Source: Rosellinia necatrix
Lineage: Eukaryota; Ascomycota; Sordariomycetes; Xylariales; Xylariaceae
Direction: 5' to 3'
Assembly: GCA_021209875.1 (NCBI GenBank)
Contig: JAGYVD010000004.1
Location: 496,001-560,000, forward strand
Length of the DNA: 64,000 bases
Under the pieces are notes generated by a model, which saw nothing but the letters and a program-made list of their open reading frames with translations, was not told the DNA's origin and searched no databases. The position numbers were made by a program, and so were the translations under genes. Shown here in pieces: positions 36,144 through 46,725 of this stretch. Every line of letters begins with the position of its first letter. Positions within the stretch are counted from its first letter, which is position 1.

Positions 36144-38164
36144 ATGGGGTTCCCAAAAGCCGTCGCTCTCACAGGGTATCTGTTCATTGCAGTCACGCAG
36201 GCAGTCAAGCTATGGTCCGCGCCGGCTTCGATTCCCACAACCGTGCCAGCAGCATGTCGTGCGGCTTTGGTGCAGAACATAACCTGTGTGTATGGAAATG
36301 ACAGTCTTGTGACAGCTGGAGAAGCGGCCAGCGGCCTGGCACTCATTGATAGCCAAGTCGCTCAGTACTGCACGGCAGGCTGCCACCAGTCTTTGAAGAC
36401 ATTCCGGACCAATGTTGACTCCAAATGCGGCAACACTCAGTACAAATTATATCTCAAGAGCAACTTGACACAGTCGGCTTCCGCTCTCGCAGCTGGGTTA
36501 AACTGGGCGTACAATTTGACTTGTATCAAGGACACGTAAGTTATACTCTGTTCTTGCTCTTGAAATGTGCGCTTCTTACCAGATTCGTAGGTCCGGCTTT
36601 TGTCTGTCGAGTCTTTACGCTGGTAACAAGACGGCATGCTCTGAATGTGCTCTTAGATACGGGGCTGCAATGTTGAGTTCCGATTACGGTAGAGCAAAAC
36701 TCAGCCCGAACAAGTTTTCTTCCATCATTTCATCCTGTGGTGCGGACCCGAAAAGTTACACCTATACTTACACGTCGACAACAACATCTACAGGGCCCAC
36801 AACGTAAGTGATCACGCATTCTAGATCCTGCCGCAGTAGGCTACCTATCACTAAAGCCAACGGAAGATAGTACGACTAGAGAGACATCGACCCCTACCTG
36901 CACAGGAAAATCATATCTTGTCCAGGCTTCTGATACATGCCAGTCTATCTCGAAAGCGAACGGAGTCGGCACTGATTTGATGATCAATCGCAATCACCTG
37001 GATTATAATTGCACTATACTCTCGGCTGGTATGTCCCTGTGTTTACAGGACACCTGCAGCATTCATACCGTGGGAAACAACGAAACCTGTGATGAGATAA
37101 TCCGCAATGAACCGTTTTCGATCATCCAACTTGCGTCTTGGAATCCGTAAATACCCCATGAGCCTCTTTACTCTCCTTCGCCGTTATCTGATATCACGAC
37201 AGCACTATTCACTCAAACTGTGATAATCTCCCTTCCATGGAAGGGCGTAGCATCTGCCTATCGTAAGCAACCCATGTCTGGATCCTTTTTAGTTGCGGCG
37301 TCATGACTGCTTGCATGGCACGGGAGATTGACGATCATGACTCCCTAGGCCCCCAGGAGGTGGGACATTCGAATATAACTCATCCGTGAGCCATCGACCT
37401 CCGCCAACACTGTAAGTAGAGATGTCTTGTTCGCGCGACTTCGAAAGGCTCCTAACGACAATATATGTAGGACCTCATCACTCATCACGGATTGGATCTC
37501 TGCGACTGGCACCATCCCAACCACCAACTTTACCACCTCGTGGTACTCTTCGGAGTTTGATTCGGCTGCCACAGCCTCCATAACCAGTACCGCGGCATTT
37601 AACGAGACATTGGCATCTAAGCTTGTACAGCAAACCCAGTACTGCTGGCTTTCAGACGAAGACTTCAACTACCTCAACGAGGAGGACTACTCGCAGGGAT
37701 GCCAAAACCTGATGGACCAGTACTGCTTCCCGCTCCCGGGGGCCGCCGTGCCGCCGTCGCCATCCCGCATCCCTGCACTTTGCACCCCCGACCGAAGCAC
37801 CTATATCACCGCGACGCCAACGAGCACCACGACTACTGCTCCGAATGCCACGCCGGCGCCGCACCAGCCCGATATGATTGGTAACTGCAAGAAGTTTTAC
37901 AAAGTCCTGAGCGGCGACACCTGCCAGAAGGTGGCCGATGCCTTCTTCATTACGCTCGACCTGGTGAGAGCTTCCACATCTTTTCCTTCCCTCCCTATGT
38001 GGTTCACCGTTCACCGTTCGCCGTTCACCGCATCCCCGCCTTGCCCCTCACATGGTGCGCCTGCTAAAAAAAAGACAATGATACAGTTTCACGGATGGAA
38101 CCCCGCTGTGGGGGACGATTGCCGCTCACTTCTTCTGGGGTATTATGTCTGTGTTGATGCTTGA
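36144..38164 (+). CDS. Secreted three-LysM chitin-binding protein
   Basis: Seven exons: 36144-36535, 36591-36803, 36871-37146, 37203-37262, 37349-37411, 37471-37963, 38087-38164, giving 524 residues with exact phases. Signal peptide about 1-20. A cysteine-containing N-terminal region (about 37-190) has no LysM and is followed by a Thr/Ser-rich linker (TYTYTSTTTSTGPTT). LysM A is about 212-258 (YLVQASDTCQSISKA), LysM B about 263-313 (HTVGNNETCDEI..ASWNP) and LysM C about 440-523 (YKVLSGDTCQKVADAF..GWNPAVGDDC). Thr/Pro linkers separate them. LysM proteins of fungi bind chitin oligomers, either hiding them from plant immune receptors or protecting hyphae from chitinases. Divergence from the adjacent chitinase suggests joint regulation. 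Exon 2's acceptor has near alternatives. Confidence 0.88.
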
Positions 38165-38887
38165 TGAGTAGTGTAGAGGCGTGCACGAAGTGTTCCGTGC
38201 GAACGTGCAGGAGATGGTCTGCAGTAGCGGATTGACTTAGATCTGTAGGTACCTAGGTAGTCTTACATTGAGTGTGGCTTGCCACGCAGTTGGCTGCAGG
38301 GGGTTGTCCATAGCCCATCCATCCTGAGCACACTGTATACATGCTAAAATTAGGTCGTGACCGCCATGTGTTGCTGTAGAGATCGCATTAGTGGCCTACC
38401 ATGTTCGGTAACAGCCTACAGTGCAGACTTACTTGCCCACCACTCTAGCTTTTGAAGCTATCACACCCCTCAGGGACCGCTTCAACTAAACCACCCGTTG
38501 AACCGCCCGCCGAGCTTTCCCCTCTCGTTATTAAACATCTTTTCTTTTTTTTTTCTTTGGTTTTTTGTTATTATTCAGCTAACATTTCCTAAATACTTTT
38601 TTATGTTTCATTTTTAGAAAATTTTACCTTCAAGTTATAACCCTCGGTGTTCAACAAGGTTGACTGGGTGGCGCTTAGGCCGTACGTTGGTTTATTATTT
38701 ACCCTGTATATGAATGCCAAGCATGGTGGGTGGTTTTCACGCAGACCCTCGTGCACCAGCTGACCGTAGCTGTGTCCAATCAATGCTGCGGATTCCGTCA
38801 CTCTCTTTCGCATTTGTTGACGATTTGGGACGCGCGACGGCGACGAAATAACTAAGTGGAAATTAAGGAGACATTCCGACGACCGGA
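38165..38887. other. Intergenic stretch between convergent genes
   Basis: 3' flanks of the LysM gene (plus) and of the hypothetical gene at 38888 (minus). T-rich tract at about 38540-38570. No gene seen. Confidence 0.5.
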
Positions 38888-39965
38888 TCAGACACCTGGA
38901 TCTAAATGGTATAACCTGGGTCCAATATCTCCCGAGAGGCGATACCTTTCCCCCAGCACGCTTCCGGGATCATTTGCCACGTGCCACTCGCTTCTATCCC
39001 TGTCCATCCAGAAGTTACCGTCCTGGAACTTCCTTGCATTCCAGCCGTCGCGCATTTCCCATGTATCCGTAGACGGCACGCGCGACTGGCGCACGACATT
39101 ACCCCGCGCGTCAAGGAACAGGAGCCGCAATTTCGCCGTCTCGAAGGCTTCGGCGTCGGCCACAAATAGGAAGCTTGCCACCACGCTCGCCTGCAGCCGC
39201 AAGCCCGCCGGGCCAGCCTCGACCGCGTCCATCTCCAGTTGCCCGGCGCTGTTGCCCTGGCCTGCCAGGCGGAGAGCAGAAGCCACGGACTCACGGAGCT
39301 CCCCGCGCAGCGCCTCGAGCCTCCCTGGGTCGCCCAGATGACGCCGTGAATGTGCGTCGTAGCCTGAAGGCGGGCCCACCAGTTCGGGCAGCACGCCTAG
39401 CGCCGCGGACCAGTCCCCGTCGAACAGGGCCCGATCGTCCAGGACGGTCCAGGCTCGGCAGTCCTCCTCGAAGGCCGGGTCGCTGTCCTCGTCGACCTCC
39501 CGAAACCCGGCGAAGCTGTCGTCCGAACCGCCCCCGTAGTGAGTGCGCAGCCAGACTTCCTCGTCGTCGCGGTCCCGCCACAGGCGCAGGGCCACCTCGC
39601 GCCAGCGGAGGGGCCGCCACGGAGCGAGGATGTCGGTTACCTCGCGCCGCGTGGGCACGCGCGCGATCGCAGTAGCGGCGGTGGCGGTGCGGATGCGGCC
39701 CGTGGCGTCCCAGTCTCGCGGGATCGCATCGAGGTCGAGAAAGGCCCGAATCAGGCTGCGCCTCTGCTCCGTAGCTGAAAGGGCGGAACTGACATCCCAA
39801 TCCCAATGGCGCTATTCCAGGGGTAGAGACGCATTTTTAGTAAGGCCACCACCGCAAAGGCTGGGATGACAAGGGGGTTTTGGGGTTTCTTACAATGAGG
39901 TACTGTTCCGCGGGGAAGGCTCCCCATGGCGGGGTCACATTCGCATCTTGATTCTGCCCTGCCAT
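38888..39965 (-). CDS. Hypothetical protein, no recognised domain
   Basis: Two exons, 39965-39894 (24 codons) and 39811-38888, joined by an 82-nt intron (GTAAGA..GAATAG with a TTACTAA branch) in phase 0, giving 331 residues. The start MAGQNQDANVTPPWGAF precedes an aromatic RHWDWDVSSALS segment. The rest is rich in charged residues and tryptophan: REVTDILAPWRPLRWREVAL, LRLLFLDARGNVVRQS, and a C-terminal stretch with WMDRDRSEWHV. No signal peptide, so it is probably intracellular. I do not recognise the family. The second exon is markedly GC-rich, and its three other long frames are shadows. It separates the two LysM genes and may have no functional link to them. Confidence 0.65.
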
Positions 39966-41128
39966 TTCTCCGTTACTGTGTCTAACCTGATAGGATACTA
40001 GTGTTGTGGGCAGGGTGATATATAGAGTAGAATCGAGGGTTTGTTCGAATTCAAGAATGGCAGCATCTGCAGCAGGGCGGTTTAACTAGGCCTGCAGTGT
40101 CAGGTGGGTCTACCCGTAGCCAACTAGCGCACGGTCGTCAGTGCGATTTTCTATAATTACCTACTACACTATATCAGTCTCTCAAGGAGGTATGTACCCG
40201 TGATCCATCCGCCCTTAACATGCGGCGATAGCGCACGATCACTTGGGAACTGCTGTAGGCCCAGTCAAAGCGCTGCTGCAGAGAAGATCTAGTTATTCTT
40301 TTGGGTTTGTTTCCTCGCCGTTATTGGCCGGCTATGTTCAGCTGGGTGGGCAGAAGCAATAAACGCACGACGCAGGAGGAGGTCTACTGCGAATAAGCTG
40401 AACTGCGAATTTAATACTACCTTCCTAAAACAATTGCAAGCAAAGCCTTTATTGGAGTAGAAAGTTAGTTTTACCTGCTGTGCAACCTAGGTTGGAATGG
40501 AATCATGTCAGCGCCAGCCGCCTGCTGTAACATGGGAGTTGTTCGATATCGGAATGGGGCTTCATAGGCCGGAATACTCGGTCTGTGGTCTCTCTTCACG
40601 CATATCAGTCTTCTGGACGAGTCTGTGATCTGGGCGGCATTTCTAGAACTACGGCGTATTGTGCAACCATGCACATGCTGCTGACATATTGATTGTCTGC
40701 TTACTCGGTGAGCCACGGTATTCGCATCATCCCAACATTTTTGGCTAGTCTAGAGTCACACCTCGGTTGTTGCTACGTCGCTATACCGTGTAAGTCAAAA
40801 AGAAGCGGCGATTACCCGGTTGAATCTGACAGACACATTCACTGCGACACGGTCGATTGCCTCTCCCCGGATTAGTGTGTCTGCCTGAATTACCTTGGCG
40901 AGAATCACGATGATGCCCGTAGCATTACCGAGACTGCTGTTCCCATATCAAGCAGAGAACGAGTGCTATGAAATGCCTGATGGAGTTCCGATGAGCCTCT
41001 GTGGTCATTGCTCTCCCCTCCCAACCGCCCCGTGGAAGCTGAATTGAGTATTGGACGCATCCCAGTTTACAATTTGTTCTTTGGCCACTCTATCCCTAGA
41101 TCTGAAGCCAGTCTCAAAGACGATAATA
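39966..41128. other. Divergent intergenic region
   Basis: Upstream regions of the hypothetical gene (minus) and the four-LysM gene (plus). No frame or repeat with support. Confidence 0.5.
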
Positions 41129-42611
41129 ATGATACTACCTACGCTAATTTCCGCGATTCTCCTTGCTCATGCAGTCCAATCCCGGGGCATCTACCGGAGA
41201 GACTGTACGTTCTCCGTCCCAGCGTCAAGCGGCGACACATGCGCTTCCCTAGCTACCTACTGGGGAATCACCGAGGCCCAGTTCAAAGCCTATAACCCAG
41301 GTGTCGATTGTTCCTCAAATCTCACCGAGGATACCGAGTACTGCATTGAATGGGATGGTGGCCAGCCACCGCCAACTAGCACCACTACTACGACTACCAC
41401 GCATGCAACAACTACGACTACACCAGGAGGCCCATCCCCGATCCAGTCAGGGGTCGCGGCAGACTGTAGGTTGCCGTCCCCAGAGCGAGTTATGAAAAGG
41501 AAAGCTGACTGAAATCTATCAAGGTAACGCATTTTACAAGGCCGTTTCGGGCGATACATGTCAGAAGATCGCCGACAAATTTGGAAACTTCACGCTGGTC
41601 AATTTGTATGAGCCCCAATGATGATGCCAGTCTTGAGATAGATTCGTTCTTACCGTGTATCCAGCTACACTTGGAACCCGGCCGTTGGCTCAGACTGCTC
41701 CTCTCTCCTCTTAGGAAATTTCTACTGTGTCGGAACCATCTCAGGGGTTGGTGGCGGCCCTACCACTACTACCACTAGGCCACATCAGCCTGAGCAGACT
41801 GGAATAATCTCAACTTGTGAGTCTACATTTGAGAAACAGACGATCATGAAGAAGTCGAAAGACTTAAGATTATGTGATTAACGCTGACGTCACTACCAGG
41901 CACGGCCTATTATAAGGTGGTCTCGGGGGACACTTGCGACAAGATTGTGAGCAGTTTTGGAACCTTCACGCTCAATAACTTGTAAGTTTGTAATAACTAG
42001 TTCGCCCGAGGGCTCGGGAGCCGCAGCCCGGAAGGGTCAATAGTGGCGTGAGAACATAATCTAATGAGATACCATACAATACACAGCCTGTCTTGGAACC
42101 CCGCCGTTGGATCAGACTGCAGTTCCCTTTTTCTGGGCTACTACGTCTGTGTCGGTGTTCCTGGGACCCCGACAACACGGCCGACGTCCACCAGTGCCAC
42201 GAAGACAACAACCACCACTACGAAGACGACTACCCCCACGGGGCCGACGCCAACGCAGTCAGGCATTCCCAAAAATTGTGAGGCCTCCCATTTCCTACGT
42301 TACAGCACTGGCATGCAACCTTGGATTCATGAGAACAACAGCTGACAGCAGAACGAAACCGTGCAGGCGGTTCATACTATTTGGTTCGGTCGGGCGATAC
42401 TTGCCAAAAGATCGTTGACAAGTACGCCGGTAAGATCACGTTGAGTCAGTTCTACAGCTGGAACCCGGCAGTTGGGGTAAGTCTCCTTCTCATCCGACTT
42501 GGGAAGATAAATAACTGTCACTGACATTATTTTTTTTTTCTTTTCCTTGTCCCGCAGTCTAACTGCCAGAGTCTATTTCTTGGATACTATGTGTGTGTCG
42601 GCCTAAAGTAG
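41129..42611 (+). CDS. Secreted four-LysM chitin-binding protein
   Basis: Seven exons: 41129-41465, 41524-41605, 41665-41816, 41900-41981, 42087-42277, 42367-42476, 42558-42611, giving 335 residues with exact phases. Signal peptide about 1-20 (MILPTLISAILLAHAVQS). LysM 1 begins CTFSVPASSGDTCASLA; LysM 2 is FYKAVSGDTCQKIADKFG..YTWNPAVGSDC; LysM 3 is YYKVVSGDTCDKIVSSFG..LSWNPAVGSDC; LysM 4 is YYLVRSGDTCQKIVDKYAG..YSWNPAVGSNC. Each of the last three ends in a LGxxYCVG-like motif, and Thr/Pro linkers separate them. LysMs 2 and 3 are each split by an intron at the same codon, and exons 2 and 4 are both 82 nt, a signature of exon-pair duplication. Role as for the neighbouring LysM protein: extracellular chitin binding. 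The frame runs upstream to a TTG, but the ATG at 41129 begins the signal peptide. Confidence 0.92.
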
Positions 42612-43616
42612 TGAGTGCTGGAGGGGGGCCTCTACGAATTTGATATTCATTTCGGGTCGCGGCTGTGGCCACCTTGAAGATCGGTATCGTTTTTAGAGAT
42701 AGCTTTTTAATAATTCGAGAAGCTAGCTATATTCACATGCTTTCTTCTTCAATCTTACGTCATCTGAGCTGAGACTTGGAGACTGTGGACCCTACCCAAG
42801 TCAGCTCTAGAGAAACCAACCGGCTCGACGCGATCGATTATGCATTGGTCGTCTTAATCATTTATTTACAGCGAACCACAAATTGATTCGCATCGACGGG
42901 TCGGACAAGAGAAGATGAGAGCTAGTATGAGCCGATTCTCGCTTGTGCGAAACGAACGACGCCTGCCTTTCGATGAAGATCATAATCCCATTTACTGTTA
43001 GACACCCGGCATGCCGTTTTTGGAAATTCCTTCCCTCCATCTACCTCCGCCGCTGCATAGAGCGATGCACCATCACCCGACCCCGGCTGCTTGGCAGGGG
43101 GAACTCGGCGCCGCGGAAGGCGTGCAGAGCACCACAACCCATCCACAACCCATCCACACCTCCGCGGTACGGGCTGACCGAGTCACAAGTCTCCGCTGCC
43201 ATGCCGCGGGTGTGGATTTAGTATGGGACTTATGACGATTGCGGTTGAAGATTCTTCACGTTCCCACCACTATCCCGGCCGGCCCGGCTGTGAATGGCCG
43301 CATCTTTCAGCCTCCCGTGGATCTCCTTATCAGACCCGTCAAGATCCCCGGGTCTCGTTGAATTTTCCACTCCGCCTGGGCTCGGGACCATGCACGGTGC
43401 ACCTATTCGCAACAGGTTGCCACTTCGTTCCTACGTACCCGGTATTGTTAGTGTCATGAAAATGCCACTTGGATTTTAGATGGGTAGAAGGGGGAATATG
43501 TAGATAAATAACCCCCGGATTTGGCTGCCCTTTGCCGTTTCTCTCTGGCCTAGCCTTTCCTTCATTCTTGCTCTTCATCACCTACCCGTCTATATCCCCC
43601 CGACGAGCGCAATACT
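42612..43616. other. Intergenic region before the transporter
   Basis: 3' flank of the LysM gene and upstream region of the sugar transporter. Pyrimidine-rich leader and a CTATATCC motif at 43589-43596, just before the ATG at 43617. Short frames here overlap one another and are not supported. Confidence 0.5.
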
Positions 43617-45353
43617 ATGGGGGCTAAGGAAAATGCGGCCGAGGTGCCCACCTACTGGGGCAAGTCTGGCAAGACGCTGCAGAGGCTCGTCACCACCGTC
43701 GCTACTCTCGACTTCTTGCTGTTCGGTTACGACCAAGGCGTAATGTCAGGTATCATCGCCGGTGCCCCTTTCATCTCAGACTTTCCTCAAGTTGATGGCG
43801 ATAGCACATGGCAAGGTTTCGTCGTCTCCATTTACGCCGTCGGTTGTTTCTTTGGTGCGCTGTTCATCCTCGGATTCGGTGACAAGTTTGGCCGTCGCAA
43901 GTCAATCTTTCTTGGTGCTACGGTGATGATCATTGGTGTCATTATTCAGCTTACTTGCGTACCCCCCAGCTACGGTGCCACCGCCCAGTTTATCGTTGGG
44001 CGGTTTATCACTGGGATAGGGAATGGTATCAACACCTCCACCATACCAATTTGGCAAGCAGAGTAGGCGCTACCGATGGCATTATGGCATGACCCCAGCT
44101 GAGTCAATCGGATTTTTAGATGCAGTCATTCACATAACCGAGGCAAGCTTATCTGTATTGAGGGTGGTAATGTCGCCACAGGAACATTAATTGCTTATTG
44201 GCTTGACTACGGCGCGAGCTACGGGCCTCATGCTTTCGTCTGGCGATTCCCCATCGCCTTTCAGGTCGTCTTCGCCATCGCCGTCCTCGTGCTTATGACG
44301 GACCTACCGGAGAGCCCTCGATGGCTGCTTTCACATGACCGTGTAGATGAAGCAACAACAATTCTGGCTGCTCTCAACGGCGAGGGCCGCTCGGATCCCC
44401 GCCTCAAGACCCAACTTGGTCACTTGAGGGCTGCGATTCGTGCTTCCGGCCAGCTGGATAACAAGACAAAGTTATCGGACCTCTTCACTGGTGGCCCTAC
44501 GCAGCACTTTCGTCGTATGGCTCTTGGCTTCTCTTCCCAGATGATGCAGCAGTTGTCCGGCTGTAACGCTGTCATTTACTACTTTCCTATCCTCTTCGAG
44601 ACGGCCATTGGTACTTCGGCGAATACAGCACTGCTACTCGGTGGCGTCAACCAGATCGTGTACGCTCTCTTCGCCACTACATCATGGTTCGCCGTCGAGC
44701 GTGTTGGTCGCCGTAAGCTATACCTCATTGGTACCGTCGGGCAATGCTTGTCCATGGTTCTCACCTTCAGTGCGTTGATCCCCGGCACCGCCAGCTCCGC
44801 AAAAGGCGCTGCCGTTGGTCTTTTCGTGAGTTAAAATCATTTGAAACGTGACAGGCCATTTCCTAACCCTCTCTAGACCTACATTGCATTTTTCGGAGCG
44901 ACCTGGCTGCCACTCCCTTGGCTCTACCCCGCCGAGATCAATCCGCTCAAAACGCGCGCTAAAGCTACCGCAAGCTCGACAGTAAGCAATTGGCTTTGGA
45001 ACTTCTTCATCGTTATGATCACCCCTGTGCTCGTAACGCATACGGGCACGAGTGGTTGGGGTACTTACTTGTTCTTTGCTACCCTCAACGCCATCTTCTT
45101 CCCTATCATCTACTCCTTATACCCTGAAACAGCGGGTCGCAGCCTTGAGGAGATCGATATAATCTTTGCCAAAGGCTATACAGAGGGTATTAGCTATGTT
45201 AAAGCGGCTGAAGAACTGCCACTTTTGGCAGAGTCTGAAGTCATGGACAAGGCCCGTGAGTACGGCATTGACGTGCAGGCTGAGGAAGGTGGCGACTCGA
45301 TGGGTGAGAAGCCTTTGGCTCTGACGCCATCGTCGGAGGGTTCAGTTGTCTAG
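43617..45353 (+). CDS. MFS sugar transporter
   Basis: Three exons, 43617-44062, 44120-44825 and 44877-45353, giving 542 residues. Twelve hydrophobic segments are arranged as in the major facilitator superfamily sugar-porter family. Signatures: FLLFGYDQGVMSGI in helix 1, GDKFGRRKS in loop 2-3, IPIWQAECSHSHNRGKL, PESPRWLLSHDR before the central loop, QQLSGCNAVIYY in helix 7, and PETAGRSLEEID after helix 12. It probably imports a monosaccharide with protons across the plasma membrane; which sugar cannot be read from the sequence. It lies convergent to the GH115 alpha-glucuronidase gene, so a role in taking up plant wall sugars is plausible (inference). Confidence 0.93.
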
Positions 45354-46725
45354 TATAGGTAGAGTCTCCAGGCAGACCGCCTTCTCGTCTCACTAGATGA
45401 GATAGTGAAAGCAGCAAGGTTGGGTTAGATGGGTCCAACCCCACTCCCGGCTTCATGGACATATCCATGAACCTTATAGAATACTTTTATCATATTATAG
45501 ACAGACTACTATTTCGCGTCAAGACTTATGAGTTAGAAGTTACAAGGCTACATCGTCAAGACATATTTCTGCCATCCTTTCTCTGCAAAAGTGATATCAC
45601 CCTTACACATTCGGATACTCATACGCAAGAACATGTTCTCCTATTCATCCCACAAACTGTGAGCTTATGTGATGGCAGTAGACTAGTGCCTAAGACTAGA
45701 TGAAATAGACAGATATAATGTTCATTTCGGAATGAACATGAACCTGATGAATCAGATATGCTCTGGCGATCGACAATTCTTATCGCACCGTTCAAGTCTT
45801 GACGCTCTGCTCCACGACAGCTCACCGTAAATACTCCAGTGATCTACATAAGCGCGAAGGGTGAGATGCCCGCCGAGTCCACATATTATCCCACATATCA
45901 CATGTATATCCCACGCATGAGCCCATATTTCGAGTCCACGCCGGGGATGCGCCGGCCACGAACGCCGATCGCCGCACTGTCATCCGCACGGGACATGTCT
46001 AGGAGAACAGCGGTAGCACCGCGCGCGCGTGAACATTTTCCCACGAAAGGGTTTTCTGCTGTGGTTCCCGGTCGGGCCTTTTCCCCCGTGTGTCTGCGAT
46101 CATCACCCCTGAATATCACCCCTGAATATTATATTGCCTACGGGCAACACGTCGCAACATTTCTCAATGTTAAATCATGCATCGCTTAGTTAGCCCGGCA
46201 ACATGACGGCGCGCGTCTGGTGGGGTAGGTAGGGTAAATGTTGATCCCCGGTTATTCAAATACTGTGTAGAAACTATAAAAACAGGCAGGGTCACAGTAG
46301 TAGTATTGCTCAGGCAAAAGGAGTAAGGGAACCTAGTAACGTGAAGTCTGGAGTAGCAAGATGGTCATTGTTCGGGCGCGGAACTGTTTTTACTTGGAGC
46401 TGAAGTCCAGTTACCACCCGAACACTCACACGTCAGATGATATATCGGAGAAGATGAACACGCGAGTCATAGATTAGTCAACTATCTCAGAGTGGTGGGA
46501 AGATCTCATTGGATATATGCACGGGATATCTCAGCATCATGACCGCAATGGATGCCACATGCCATTGACTTGAGTGATCCAACACCGGTAAATAGTAAAT
46601 ATGGCCCATAGTCCACTGGTGAGTAACCGTAAGCACGGGAGGGGAGGAGGAGGGGTTGCAAGACGCACCTCAATCCGTGCGGCGGCCAAATAAAAAGCCC
46701 TCTGGCTGTAGCTAGGCAGCTGGGC
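45354..46725. other. Intergenic region between convergent transporter and GH115
   Basis: Shared 3' region. An imperfect duplication CCTGAATATCACCCCTGAATATTATAT lies near 46110. No gene seen; the small frames at 45839-46189 are unsupported. Confidence 0.5.

Noticed and set aside
39291..39869. Overlapping long frames in the GC-rich second exon of the hypothetical gene
   Set aside because: Arg/Pro-rich shadow frames without motifs. The chosen frame extends across a good intron to a sensible start.
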